A stretch of DNA of 29,432 nucleotides, taken from JBDSTZ01 sp039927975. Its GTDB lineage: Bacteria > Pseudomonadota > Gammaproteobacteria > Burkholderiales > Burkholderiaceae_D. The stretch is from assembly GCA_039927975.1 (NCBI GenBank), contig JBDSTZ010000208.1, forward strand, positions 1-29,432. Reading direction: 5' to 3'. Position 1 is the first letter of the stretch, and every line of letters begins with the position of its first letter. The notes under the pieces are model-generated. The model was not told where the DNA came from and made no database searches. It saw only the letters and a list, made by a program, of their open reading frames with translations. A program made the position numbers and the translations under genes. Shown in pieces: positions 15,009-24,064 of the stretch.

Positions 15009-15764
15009 CTAGCTGCGGCCGAGCGCGCTGCGCGCCGCGTCGAGCCGCTGGAACAGCGCCTGGTGCAGGCTGCGGGTGTGCTTGGTCATGTGCTTGCGCG
15101 CGTGGTCGACTTCGGCCAGCTCGCGTTCGGCGGTGGCCCGGTCGCCGCGGCCGATCGCCCAGATCGCGTATTCGGCGCGCGCCTCGACGCTGGAAAAGCG
15201 CGCCGCCAGCGCGGCGAATTCGGCGCCCGCCTCGGCGGCGTTGCCGGCCTGCGCGTGGGCCCTGGCCGTCAGCAGGCCCACCTGCTCGGGTCGAAAGCCG
15301 GGCGAGTTCGCGCGCACCGCCGCCAGCACCTTGAGCGCCTCCTGCGGCTGCTGGTTGGCCAGCTTGGCCTCGCCGGCGCTCATGCCGATTTCCGGATCGT
15401 TGGCGAACGGGCCGGCCAGGAAGGCGTCGAACTGCGCCACCGCCTGCGCCACCATGCCGCCGTCGAGCATCGCGCGCGCCAGCCGCATCTGGTTGTGCGC
15501 GGTCGGCGTCAGGTCGAATGCCGCCTGCGCCTCGCGCAGCGCGCGTCCGGGGTTGATCGTTCTTTCGAGGGCTTTGCCGGCCGTGCGCAGGCCGCGTTCC
15601 ATGCGCGATGCGGGCAGGAAGATGGCGAAGAAGTAGACCACGCTGCCCAGCATGGGGAACATGAACAGGATGACCAGCCAATACAGTTCGCGCCCGGCGC
15701 GGATCGCGTGGATGGCGAAAAAGATCGCGACGAGGACGTGGATCCCCAGACCAAAAATCGGCAT
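15009..15764 (-). CDS. Membrane-anchored TPR-like protein
   Basis: A 251-residue protein. The first 50 residues have two hydrophobic helices (about 4-20 and 27-49) in a pattern like the PLDc_N membrane anchor (GRELYWLVILFMFPMLGSVVYFF). The rest is alpha-helical with repeated Ala/Leu-rich units (NQMRLARAMLDGG, AQFDAFLAGPF, EALKVLAAVRANSPG, LTARAHAQAGNAAEAGAEFAALA) that look like tetratricopeptide repeats. It is probably a scaffolding or assembly protein facing the cytoplasm. The start at 15764 is supported by AAGGACAGGT before the ATG. Its leader contains a GT/CA-rich simple repeat (15775-15810). The partner is unknown. Confidence 0.7.
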   Translation of the reverse strand: MPIFGLGIHVLVAIFFAIHAIRAGRELYWLVILFMFPMLGSVVYFFAIFLPASRMERGLRTAGKALERTINPGRALREAQAAFDLTPTAHNQMRLARAMLDGGMVAQAVAQFDAFLAGPFANDPEIGMSAGEAKLANQQPQEALKVLAAVRANSPGFRPEQVGLLTARAHAQAGNAAEAGAEFAALAARFSSVEARAEYAIWAIGRGDRATAERELAEVDHARKHMTKHTRSLHQALFQRLDAARSALGRS

Positions 15765-15774
15765 ACCTGTCCTT

Positions 15775-15810
15775 GTGAGTGTGTGTGCGTGTGTGTGCGT
15801 GTGCGTGTGC
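15775..15810. repeat. GT/CA simple-sequence repeat in the leader of the TPR-like gene
   Basis: About 36 bases of GTGTGTGC-type units on the plus strand (CA/CG alternation on the coding strand), ending 10 bp upstream of the start codon and just before the ribosome site. Such a repeat is unusual in this genome context and could change length by slippage. Confidence 0.75.
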
Positions 15811-15887
15811 TTGAGGCGCGGCGCGCGGACGCGGGCAGCTTGATCAACTTGTCATGTTGCATCAAAACAATGAAATTGGCAAGCGCC

Positions 15888-17459
15888 TCAGGCACTCCGC
15901 TCGGCGCCCGGCTTGCCGTCGGCGACCAGGAAGGCGGCCAGCGTGGCGAGGTTCGAGGCGGGGTCGCGCACATTGTCGAGCCCCATGAAACAAGTCGTGG
16001 TGGCGGCCGGCGTGAGCTCCATCAGCATGAAGCCGCGCTTGTCGCTGCGGCCGTAGCCGATGTGCGGATTGATGTCGAGGTAGTCGAGGGTGCGCTGCTG
16101 CGGGCGCGAACTCGAGGTGACTGAGGTGCCGCAAAATTCGGTGGCGACGAGCGGATTGGCGTTCGATACCGGGCGGTCGAAATCGGCGCGCAGATCGGCC
16201 GCGTAGAAGGTGTGCACATCGCCCGACAGCACCAGCGGGTTGGCGGCGCCGCTCGAACGCAGGGCGCCCAGCAGGCGCTGGCGCGCCACCGGATAGCCGT
16301 CCCAGCCATCGGTCCAGAAGCGGCCGTCGGTGGGCGTGACGATCTTCACCTGGCTAGATTGGGCCATCAGGGTTTGCTGGGCGATGATGTTCCAGCGCGC
16401 GCGCGACGACGCCAGGCCGTCGGCCAGCCAGGCTTCCTGTTCGGCGCCGAGCATGCTGCGCGCCGGGTCGCGCAAGGCCGCGCAGGCGCGCCGCAGCACT
16501 GAACTTGAGCCGCCGCGCGTGGCCGGCCCGCAGGCGTGCGGGGCGCGGTACTGGCGGTCGTCAAGCACGTGAAAGCGCGCCAACCGTCCCCAGTCGTAGC
16601 GCTGGAACATGCGCACGCTGTCGAAACGGTCGGGGCGCGCCAGGCGCAGCGGCATGTGTTCGTAGAAGGCCTGGTAGGCGGCCGCGCGGCGCAGCGCGAA
16701 TTGCGGATCGCGCCGCTCGTCGCTGATGCCGGCATAGTCGTTGGCCACTTCGTGGTCGTCCCAGGTGGCGATCCACGGCGCCGCCAGGTGCGCCGCCTGC
16801 AGGTCCGGGTCGCTCTTGTACTGGGCGTAGCGGGCGCGGTACTGCGCCAGCGTGAACGATTCGTCGCTGCGCACCGCGCGCTCGGGATGGGTCAGCCGGT
16901 ACGCGCCCCATTCGTAGATATAGTCGCCCAGGAAGGCCACCAGGTCGGGCGCGGCGGCGGCGATGTGGCGGTGCGCCGCGTAGCTGCCGAACTCCCAGTG
17001 CTGGCAGGAGGCCACGGCCAGCTTGAGCAGCGGCGGCATCTCGCCCGGCGCCGGCGCGGTGCGGGTGCGCCCGGCCGGGCTGACCGCGTCGCCCAGCATG
17101 AAGCGGTACCGGTACCAGTACCAGCGGCCGGGCGCGAGACCCTTGACGTCGACGTGCACGCTGTGCGCCAGCGCCGGCACGGCTGGCGCGCTGCCTTTGG
17201 CGGCGATGCGGGTGAAGGCTTCGTCGTGCGCCACTTCCCAGCGCACCGTGAGCGCCAGCGCGCCCGGGCCGGGACCGAGCGGGTCGGCCAGGATGCGGGT
17301 CCACAGGATGACGGAATCGGGCAGCGGCGAGCCGGACGCCACGCCCAGGCTGAAAGGATAGGCGGCGCCGGCGCCGCGCGCGATGCCGGCGCCGCAGCCG
17401 GCCGCCAGCGCCGCCAGCCGCGCGGCGGTCAGCAATACATCGCGGCGCGCCGGCATCAT
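15888..17459 (-). CDS. PhoD-type alkaline phosphatase/phosphodiesterase
   Basis: A 523-residue exported phosphatase of the PhoD family, which hydrolyses phosphomono- and diesters using Ca and Fe. The N terminus has a twin-arginine signal (ARRDVLLTAARLAALAAG). Metal and active-site motifs follow in order: ASCQHWE (about 150-156), FLGDYIYEWG (about 176-185), TWDDHEVANDY (about 232-242) and SGDVHTFYAADL. The N-terminal fibronectin-like domain (FSLGVASGSPLPDSVILWTRI) is also typical. Tat export fits a metalloenzyme folded in the cytoplasm. The ORF starts MM; either Met could be used. It lies only 10 bp downstream of the thioesterase gene, so they are likely one transcript although the functional link is not obvious. 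Confidence 0.88.
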   Translation of the reverse strand: MMPARRDVLLTAARLAALAAGCGAGIARGAGAAYPFSLGVASGSPLPDSVILWTRILADPLGPGPGALALTVRWEVAHDEAFTRIAAKGSAPAVPALAHSVHVDVKGLAPGRWYWYRYRFMLGDAVSPAGRTRTAPAPGEMPPLLKLAVASCQHWEFGSYAAHRHIAAAAPDLVAFLGDYIYEWGAYRLTHPERAVRSDESFTLAQYRARYAQYKSDPDLQAAHLAAPWIATWDDHEVANDYAGISDERRDPQFALRRAAAYQAFYEHMPLRLARPDRFDSVRMFQRYDWGRLARFHVLDDRQYRAPHACGPATRGGSSSVLRRACAALRDPARSMLGAEQEAWLADGLASSRARWNIIAQQTLMAQSSQVKIVTPTDGRFWTDGWDGYPVARQRLLGALRSSGAANPLVLSGDVHTFYAADLRADFDRPVSNANPLVATEFCGTSVTSSSRPQQRTLDYLDINPHIGYGRSDKRGFMLMELTPAATTTCFMGLDNVRDPASNLATLAAFLVADGKPGAERSA

Positions 17460-17469
17460 GCGAACAGCG

Positions 17470-17913
17470 CTACAGGCTCGAGATCAGTGAATCGAGCGGC
17501 GGCAGGGGACGCGGCTTGCGGTCGTTGCCGGTCGCGACATAGGTCAGCGTCGCTTCGGTCACCTTGACAATGTTGGCCTGCAGGCGGTTGCGCTCGGCAT
17601 ACACCTCGACATACACCGTCACCGAGGTGGTGCCGACCTTGACGATGTCGGCGTAGAACGACAGCAAGTCGCCGACGAACACCGGATGCTTGAACAGGAA
17701 GGAATTGACCGCCACCGTGGCGACCCGGCCGTTGGCGCGCCGGGTGGCCGGCAATGAACCGGCGATGTCGACCTGGGCCATGATCCAGCCGCCGAACACG
17801 TCGCCGTGGATATTCGCGTCGGACGGCGCCGGCATCACCCGCAGTTGCGGCATCTTTCCTGGAGGAAGGCCGCGCGGCGTGGAGAGGTCTGCTGCATTTT
17901 CTGGCGTCGTCAT
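17470..17913 (-). CDS. Acyl-CoA thioesterase, YciA-like hot-dog fold
   Basis: A 147-residue cytoplasmic hot-dog thioesterase that hydrolyses acyl-CoA to free acid and CoA. The family core is clear: ANIHGDVFGGWIMAQVDIAG (with the catalytic Asp/Gly region), a strand TVAVNSFLFKHPVFVGDLLSF, then KVGTTSVTVYVEVYAE and TEATLTYVATGNDRKPRPLP. The order and length match E. coli YciA. The start at 17913 is chosen because the residues before it in the open frame (to 18003) look non-coding, and GGAATTTCAAG lies upstream. It is divergent from the ABC exporter (62-bp gap) and sits upstream of the PhoD-type gene. Confidence 0.9.
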   Translation of the reverse strand: MTTPENAADLSTPRGLPPGKMPQLRVMPAPSDANIHGDVFGGWIMAQVDIAGSLPATRRANGRVATVAVNSFLFKHPVFVGDLLSFYADIVKVGTTSVTVYVEVYAERNRLQANIVKVTEATLTYVATGNDRKPRPLPPLDSLISSL

Positions 17914-17975
17914 CTTGAAATTCCGTGAAAGGCTACAATCGTCCAGAATTGAACCATAAATTACCGAGCTACGCC

Positions 17976-19832
17976 ATGCGCCGCAATTCCACCAGTCCGC
18001 CACCTCCGCCTAACGACCCCCAAGCGCGCACCCGCAGCGATTGGGCCACCCTCAAGACCCTGTTGCCCTACCTGTGGGTCTACAAGTGGCGCGTGCTCGC
18101 CGCGCTCGGCTGTCTGGTCGGCGCCAAGCTGGCCAACGTCGGCGTGCCGCTGGTGCTCAAGAACCTGATCGACCACCTGTCGATCAGCCCGGCCAATCCG
18201 CGCGCGATGATGGTGCTGCCGCTCGCCGCGCTGGTCGCTTACGGCGCGCTGCGCCTGTCGACCACCTTGTTCACCGAGCTGCGCGAGTTTTTGTTCGCCC
18301 GCGTGACCCAGCGCGCGGTGCGCTCGATCGCGCTCAAGGTGTTTCGCCACCTGCACGCGCTGTCGCTGCGCTTTCACCTGAACCGCCAGACAGGCGGCAT
18401 GACGCGTGATATCGAACGCGGCACGCGCGGCGTCAGCTCGCTCATTTCCTACACCCTGTTTAATATCCTGCCCACGCTGGTCGAGATTACCCTGGTGCTG
18501 GCCTACCTGGTCACCCATTACGACATCTGGTTCAGCGCCATCACTGCCACCGCGCTGGTGCTCTACATCAGCTTCACCGTCATCGTCACCAACTGGCGCA
18601 CCCACTTCCGGCGCACCATGAACGAGCTCGATTCGAAGGCCAACACCAAGGCCATCGACTCGCTGATCAACTACGAGACCGTCAAGTACTTCGGCAACGA
18701 GGACTACGAGGCCAGGCGCTACGACGAGGGCTTGAAGAACTTCGAGAGCGCGGCGGTCAAGTCGCAGACCTCGCTGTCGCTCCTCAACAGCGGACAATCG
18801 TTGATCATCGCCAGCGCCGTCACCCTGATCCTGTGGCGCGCCACCCTCGGCGTCATCAACGGCAGCATGACGGTGGGCGACCTGGTGCTGGTCAACTCCT
18901 TCATGATCCAGCTGTACATTCCGCTTAACTTCCTCGGCGTGATCTACCGCGAAATCACCCAGAGCCTGGCCGACATTGAGCGCCTGTTCGGCCTCTTGAA
19001 CCAGAACCGCGAAGTGGCCGACGCGTCCGACGCCAAGCCGCTCGTCACGCACGGCGCGCGGGTCGTCTTCAAGCACGTCGACTTCAGCTACGAGACCAAG
19101 CGCCAGATCCTGTTCGATGTCGACTTCACCATCCCGGCCGGCACCACCACCGCCGTGGTCGGCCACAGCGGCTCGGGCAAGTCGACCTTGTCGCGGCTGC
19201 TGTTCCGTTTTTACGACGTGAGCGAGGTTAATGGCGGCGCCATTACCATCGACGACCAGGACTTGCGCGCGGTGAGCCAGGAATCGCTGCGCAACGCGAT
19301 CGGCATCGTGCCGCAGGATACGGTGCTGTTCAACGACACCATCGAATACAACATCGCCTACGGCAAGCCGGGCGCCGGCAAGGACGCCATCGTGGCGGCG
19401 GCGCGCGCGGCGTCGATCCACGACTTCATCGAATCGCTGCCGGACGGTTACGCGACGATGGTCGGCGAGCGCGGCCTCAAATTGTCGGGCGGCGAAAAGC
19501 AGCGCGTGGCGATCGCCCGCACCCTGCTCAAGAATCCGGCGATCCTGATTTTCGACGAGGCGACCTCGGCGCTCGATTCAAAAGCCGAACAGGCCATCCA
19601 GGCCCAGTTGAAGGACATCGCGCGCAACCGCACCACGCTGGTGATCGCGCACCGCCTGTCGACCGTGGCCGACGCCCAGCAGATCCTGGTGCTCGACCAT
19701 GGCCGCATCGTCGAACGCGGCACTCACCAGGCGCTGCTGGCGGCCAACGGCCTGTACGCGCAGATGTGGGAACGCCAGCAAGCCAGGCAGGATGAGGATC
19801 TGGCCTCGCCGGCGCTGGCGCTGGAAGAATAG
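17976..19832 (+). CDS. Atm1/HMT1-type ABC exporter (half transporter)
   Basis: A 618-residue fused membrane and ATPase subunit. Six transmembrane segments occupy about residues 30-330. The stretch NTKAIDSLINYETVKYFGNE is a hallmark of the ABCB7/Atm1/HMT1 family, which exports glutathione conjugates or glutathione-bound metal and sulfur species. The ATPase part has Walker A GHSGSGKST, the signature LSGGEKQR, Walker B ILIFDEATSALD and the switch His in VIAHRLST. It would act as a homodimer in the inner membrane. Start at 17976 (MRRNST) is chosen over 17925 because the latter overlaps the divergent promoter region; the ribosome site is weak. Substrate by sequence alone is uncertain; heavy-metal tolerance or iron-sulfur export are the main options. 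Confidence 0.88.
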   Translation: MRRNSTSPPPPPNDPQARTRSDWATLKTLLPYLWVYKWRVLAALGCLVGAKLANVGVPLVLKNLIDHLSISPANPRAMMVLPLAALVAYGALRLSTTLFTELREFLFARVTQRAVRSIALKVFRHLHALSLRFHLNRQTGGMTRDIERGTRGVSSLISYTLFNILPTLVEITLVLAYLVTHYDIWFSAITATALVLYISFTVIVTNWRTHFRRTMNELDSKANTKAIDSLINYETVKYFGNEDYEARRYDEGLKNFESAAVKSQTSLSLLNSGQSLIIASAVTLILWRATLGVINGSMTVGDLVLVNSFMIQLYIPLNFLGVIYREITQSLADIERLFGLLNQNREVADASDAKPLVTHGARVVFKHVDFSYETKRQILFDVDFTIPAGTTTAVVGHSGSGKSTLSRLLFRFYDVSEVNGGAITIDDQDLRAVSQESLRNAIGIVPQDTVLFNDTIEYNIAYGKPGAGKDAIVAAARAASIHDFIESLPDGYATMVGERGLKLSGGEKQRVAIARTLLKNPAILIFDEATSALDSKAEQAIQAQLKDIARNRTTLVIAHRLSTVADAQQILVLDHGRIVERGTHQALLAANGLYAQMWERQQARQDEDLASPALALEE

Positions 19833-19842
19833 CGCGCAACGG

Positions 19843-20925
19843 CTAGTAGGTTCTGAACATCCGCTGAATCTCGCCGGTGGCGCTGGTCCTGGTCAGCGCC
19901 AGCATCAGCAGGATCCGCGCCTTTTGCGGATTGAGCGTATCGGCCGCGACGAAATCGAGCTCGTCGTCGTTGGCCTCGCCATTGCGCGCCAGGATGCCCT
20001 GGCCCACGCGGCTGGCGCGCACGATGATCACGCCTTTCTGGCGCGCCGCCTTCAACGCCGGCACCACCTTCGCCGCGAGGCTGCCGTCGCCCACGCCGGC
20101 GTGGATGATGCCCTTGCTGCCGGCCGCGACGAACGCGTCCACCGCCACCGGCCCCATGTTGGCATAGCCGTACACGATGTCAACCTGCGGCAGCGCCTGC
20201 AGCGCGCCGACGTCGAACTCGGTGTCGACCGTGTGCTTGCGGATCGGCAGCCGGTAGAAATACGGCTTGCCGCCCTGGATATAGCCGAGCATGCCCAGCT
20301 CCGCCGTGCGGAACGCGTCAAGCGTCGAGGTGTTGGATTTGGTGACATCGCGCGCCGACTGGATCTGGTCGTTCATCGCCACCAGCACGCCCTTGCCGAC
20401 CGCTTCGGCGCTGGCCGCCAGCAGCACCGCGTTGTACAGATTGATCGGGCCGTCGGCCGACAGCGCCGTCGACGGCCGCATCGCACCCACCAGCACCACC
20501 GGCTTGCCGCTCTTGACGGTCAGGTCGAGAAAGTAGTCGGTTTCCTCCAGCGTGTCGGTGCCGTGGGTGATCACGACGCCGTCGACATTGGGCTGCGCCA
20601 GCAGCGTGTTGACGCGTTTCGCCAGCGTCAGCCAGTGCTCGTTGCTCATGTTCTCGCTGGCGATCTGGAACACCTGTTCGCCCGTCACATTGGCCACCTT
20701 GGCCAGTTCCGGCACCGCCTTGATCAGGCTTTGCACGCCCACCGTGGCGGCGGTGTAGCCGACCGTGGTGGTGCTGGTGGCGCCGGTGCCGGCGACGGTG
20801 CCGCCAGTCGCCAGAATCACGACGTTGGCCAGCTTGGCCTCGGCCGCCTGGGCTGCCGCGCACAATGCGAACAGGCAGAGCGCGCACAGGGCGCACAGGG
20901 CGCGCGGATGGCGTGAATTGAGCAT
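19843..20925 (-). CDS. Type II L-asparaginase (periplasmic)
   Basis: A 360-residue asparaginase that converts L-asparagine to aspartate and ammonia. The catalytic threonine motif ATGGTVAG follows the signal, and the second active-site motif HGTDTLEETDYFL is present, as is GAMRPSTALSADGP. The signal peptide (MLNSRHPRALCALCALCLFALC...AAQAAEA) points to export to the periplasm; the match is to the high-affinity AnsB type. GAGGAGG lies upstream of the start at 20925. It is 25 bp behind the symporter gene in the same direction, so the pair is probably an operon in which asparagine is deamidated outside the cytoplasm and the product imported. It ends 10 bp from the convergent ABC exporter. Confidence 0.9.
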   Translation of the reverse strand: MLNSRHPRALCALCALCLFALCAAAQAAEAKLANVVILATGGTVAGTGATSTTTVGYTAATVGVQSLIKAVPELAKVANVTGEQVFQIASENMSNEHWLTLAKRVNTLLAQPNVDGVVITHGTDTLEETDYFLDLTVKSGKPVVLVGAMRPSTALSADGPINLYNAVLLAASAEAVGKGVLVAMNDQIQSARDVTKSNTSTLDAFRTAELGMLGYIQGGKPYFYRLPIRKHTVDTEFDVGALQALPQVDIVYGYANMGPVAVDAFVAAGSKGIIHAGVGDGSLAAKVVPALKAARQKGVIIVRASRVGQGILARNGEANDDELDFVAADTLNPQKARILLMLALTRTSATGEIQRMFRTY

Positions 20926-20950
20926 GCTACCTCCTCGAGGACGGCGGTGG

Positions 20951-22219
20951 TCAGGGCAGTTCGGCGACGGCGACATCCTGCTTGAGCGGCGCCGGCAGCA
21001 GTTCGCCTTCCCACTTGGCGACCACCGCCGTGGCGATGCCGTTGCCGATCACGTTGGTGGCCGAGCGCGCCATGTCGAGGAAGTGGTCGATGCCGAGCAG
21101 GAGCAGCAGGCCCGCTTCCGGAATGTTGAACTGGTTCAGGGTCGCGGCGATCACCACCAGCGAGGCGCGCGGCACGCCGGCCATGCCTTTCGAGGTGAGC
21201 ATCAGCACCAGCATCATGCTGATCTGGGTCGACAGCGCCAGCTCGATGCCGTAGGCCTGGGCGATGAAGACGCTGGCGAAAGTACAGTACATCATCGAGC
21301 CGTCGAGATTGAAGGAGTAACCGATCGGCAGCACGAAGGCGGCGATCCGGTTGCGCACGCCGAAGCGCTCGAGTCCTTCGAGCGTCTTTGGAAACGCCGC
21401 TTCCGACGACGCGGTCGAAAACGCCAGCAGGGTGGGGCCGCGCAGTTCGGCCAGCAGGTTCAGAACGCGCGGCCCGAGGAAGATAAAGCCGAGGATCGTC
21501 AGCATCACCCACAGCATCAAGATGGCGAAATAGAATTCGCCCATGAAGACGCCATAGGTCGTCAGCACCCCCAGCCCGCTCTTGGCGATGATGCCGGAGA
21601 CGGCGGCGAACACCGCGATCGGCGCGAAGTTCATGACGTAGCCGGTCAGCTTGAGCATGATGTGGGCGACCCCGTCGATCGCTTCGATCACCACCTCGCT
21701 GCGCTCGCCCACGGCGGCCGCCGCCGTGCCGAAGAAAATCGAGAAAATCACGATCTGCAGGATCTCGTTTTTCGCCATGCCGTCGACGATCGAGGCGGGC
21801 ACCAGGTGGGTGACGAATTCCTTGAGCGTGAGGCCGGACGTCACCAGGCCGGTGGCGGTGCCGGCCTTCGGCACAATGTTCGACAGCGCCATCGCGTCGC
21901 CGGGACGGAACAGGTTGACCAGCACCAGGCCGAGCGAGAGCGAGAGGATCGAGGCGATCACGAACCAGCCCAGCGCCTTGATGCCGATGCGCCCGACCTC
22001 GTTGACGTCGCCCATCTTGGCGATGCCGACCACCAGGGTGGAGAACACCAGCGGCGCGATGATCATCTTGATCAGCCGGAGGAAGACCGTGGTGATGCGC
22101 GACATGCCGTCGGCGAAGCCGGCGGGGTTGCTCAGATTGAGGTTGGCGATGTAGCCGGCGACGATGCCGAGCACCAGGGCGACGAGGATGTAGACGGTCA
22201 GGCGGTTTCGATTGTTCAT
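20951..22219 (-). CDS. Dicarboxylate/amino acid:cation symporter (DAACS; Glu/Asp type)
   Basis: A 422-residue inner-membrane symporter of the glutamate transporter fold. It has the re-entrant loop 1 segment FSTASSEAAFPKTLE (the serine-rich motif), GYSFNLDGSMMYCTFAS (helix 7 NMDGT-like motif), MLTSKGMAGVPRAS (loop 2) and DHFLDMARSATNVIGNGIAT (helix 8 substrate-binding Asp/Arg/Asn). The helix 8 Arg (MARSATN) is the residue that in this family favours acidic amino acids. The E. coli relative is GltP or DctA. AGGATGCGCTGCAC precedes the ATG at 22219. It is the first gene of the unit with asparaginase, suggesting aspartate uptake after periplasmic deamidation. Confidence 0.9.
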   Translation of the reverse strand: MNNRNRLTVYILVALVLGIVAGYIANLNLSNPAGFADGMSRITTVFLRLIKMIIAPLVFSTLVVGIAKMGDVNEVGRIGIKALGWFVIASILSLSLGLVLVNLFRPGDAMALSNIVPKAGTATGLVTSGLTLKEFVTHLVPASIVDGMAKNEILQIVIFSIFFGTAAAAVGERSEVVIEAIDGVAHIMLKLTGYVMNFAPIAVFAAVSGIIAKSGLGVLTTYGVFMGEFYFAILMLWVMLTILGFIFLGPRVLNLLAELRGPTLLAFSTASSEAAFPKTLEGLERFGVRNRIAAFVLPIGYSFNLDGSMMYCTFASVFIAQAYGIELALSTQISMMLVLMLTSKGMAGVPRASLVVIAATLNQFNIPEAGLLLLLGIDHFLDMARSATNVIGNGIATAVVAKWEGELLPAPLKQDVAVAELP

Positions 22220-22326
22220 GTGCAGCGCATCCTGTGATAGGGTCGATCAGGGGAGTGGAGCCATCGGCGCGTGCCGCGCGTCGCCGCCGTCGGCCAATAT
22301 CGGCATGTGGTGAGCCGCCAGCCGTG

Positions 22327-22347
22327 CATGCCACGGGTAGTGGCATG
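22327..22347. promoter_or_regulatory. Inverted repeat in the symporter/ABC ATPase divergent spacer
   Basis: CATGCCAC (22327-22334) and GTGGCATG (22340-22347) are exact reverse complements separated by GGGTA. It lies between the two divergent starts (22219 and 22433), where a shared operator would be expected. A role is inferred only from its position. Confidence 0.35.
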
Positions 22348-22432
22348 ATTTGCAGTATCCTAAGCAATCATGGTGATGTCAAGCTTGCACGCCTCGCACG
22401 ATTGCCCATCCTTATTGACAGGACCCGCAGCA

Positions 22433-23158
<726 letters not shown>

Positions 23159-23254
23159 ACGAGGGGGTCCGCGGTGGCGTCACGAGGTTCTGTGCGCTCC
23201 GCTCCATCGACGGCCCGCAGTGTCGCCGGATGCCAGGGCACGCCGCTCGTTTGC

Positions 23255-23554
23255 TCAGAAGTAGTCGTCCTGGCGTTGGTGCCGAACAGCGAGAATGGTC
23301 ACGGTAGCGGCGCCCTCGATCTCGAACAACATGACGTATCCTGCGCCGCCAAATGGAATGACAAGTTCGCGCAAGAACGCCAGATGGCCGGTCGCCTTTC
23401 GGCATGTGAAGGGAAAATCCTTGAGTAGCGACACGGCCTTTGATATGGCGTCGCGCGCTCGCCGGGCAAGTGCGGGATCGTGTGCTGCCAGATGCGCCTG
23501 AAGCCGGCGCAGATCGTCGCGCGCTGCCCTTGTATAGCGCACCCGAAAACTCAT
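23255..23554 (-). CDS. ParE/RelE-family toxin
   Basis: A 99-residue basic protein with the ParE/RelE fold pattern: VRYTRAARDDLRRLQAHLA at the N terminus, a helix ARRARDAISKAVSLLKDFP, then RKATGHLAFLRELVIPFGGAGYVMLFEI and a C-terminal VTILAVRHQRQDDYF. The AVRHQRQDDY end is typical of ParE toxins, which poison gyrase, rather than RelE mRNA interferases, but the two are hard to separate by eye. Its ATG (23554) overlaps the antitoxin stop by four bases (ATGA). This region has lower GC than the flanking genes, consistent with acquisition as a mobile module. Confidence 0.85.
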   Translation of the reverse strand: MSFRVRYTRAARDDLRRLQAHLAAHDPALARRARDAISKAVSLLKDFPFTCRKATGHLAFLRELVIPFGGAGYVMLFEIEGAATVTILAVRHQRQDDYF

Positions 23555-23823
23555 TTTTTCGCCTGGTGTTCCGGCTCGTCCAGCAGCGTGTCGAGCTCTG
23601 CCAGAACGTCGTCCGCGTCGTAGTATTCACCCGTATGTTTGGCTTCATCGCGCGAGGCCAAACCGCGTGCGATGAAGTCGCGCTGAGTGACACGGCGCTC
23701 GATGTGTAGACGTAGTGACAGCTCCACGAAACTCGACAAGGTTTCACCCGCTTCGAGTACCGCTTCAGCGGCGGCTCTGAGTTCAGGGGCGACACGGAGG
23801 GAAGGAATGGTAGAGGTTTTCAT
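23551..23823 (-). CDS. YlcI/YnfO-family antitoxin
   Basis: A 90-residue protein that starts MKTSTIPSLRVAPELRAAAEAV and contains LEAGETLSSFVELSLRLHIERR and FIARGLASRDEAKHTGEYY, the pattern of YlcI/YnfO family antitoxins that accompany ParE toxins. The N terminus should form a ribbon-helix-helix DNA-binding dimer, and the acidic C terminus (DDVLAELDTLLDEPE) would wrap the toxin. The start at 23823 is favoured over the longer frame (to 23856) because the longer one would run through the operator palindrome. It precedes the toxin with a four-base overlap, so the pair is translated together. Confidence 0.8.
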   Translation of the reverse strand: MKTSTIPSLRVAPELRAAAEAVLEAGETLSSFVELSLRLHIERRVTQRDFIARGLASRDEAKHTGEYYDADDVLAELDTLLDEPEHQAKK

Positions 23824-23833
23824 TGGAAACTCG

Positions 23834-23846
23834 TTTGCAGTGCAAA
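23834..23846. promoter_or_regulatory. TTTGCA-G-TGCAAA palindrome, likely toxin-antitoxin operator
   Basis: A perfect 13-bp palindrome with a single central G lies 10 bp upstream of the antitoxin start. Ribbon-helix-helix antitoxins commonly repress their own promoter at such sites. The position and symmetry are visible; binding is inferred. Confidence 0.55.
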
Positions 23847-24064
23847 TGCGATGCATTCATTGTGGGCCGCTTTGAATGGCGATGCAAGCGCGTTTTCACA
23901 GCACTGGCCCGATCCACTTCGCACTTGGCATCCCCGCCTCCTGCATTGAGGGCCGGGCCGTGTGATAGGGTGATCGCTTTGTTCTGCGCCGGGAACCCGC
24001 CGATGACCGATCCGGAACGGGAACTTGACCGAGCGTGGCGAATCTAACAGTGGAGGCGGGTCAA

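Noticed and set aside
15812..15890. TGAGGCGC/GCGCCTCA inverted repeat around the PhoD stop codon
   Set aside because: The arms are only 8 bp and 63 bases apart, within chance expectation at this base composition.
17915..17939. TTGAAA ... TACAAT as a promoter for the ABC exporter
   Set aside because: The spacer is only 13 bases, too short for a normal sigma-70 promoter.
24003..24047. 14-codon ORF (MTDPERELDRAWRI) upstream of the c-di-GMP gene
   Set aside because: No ribosome site or attenuator structure supports it, and short frames of this size are expected by chance.
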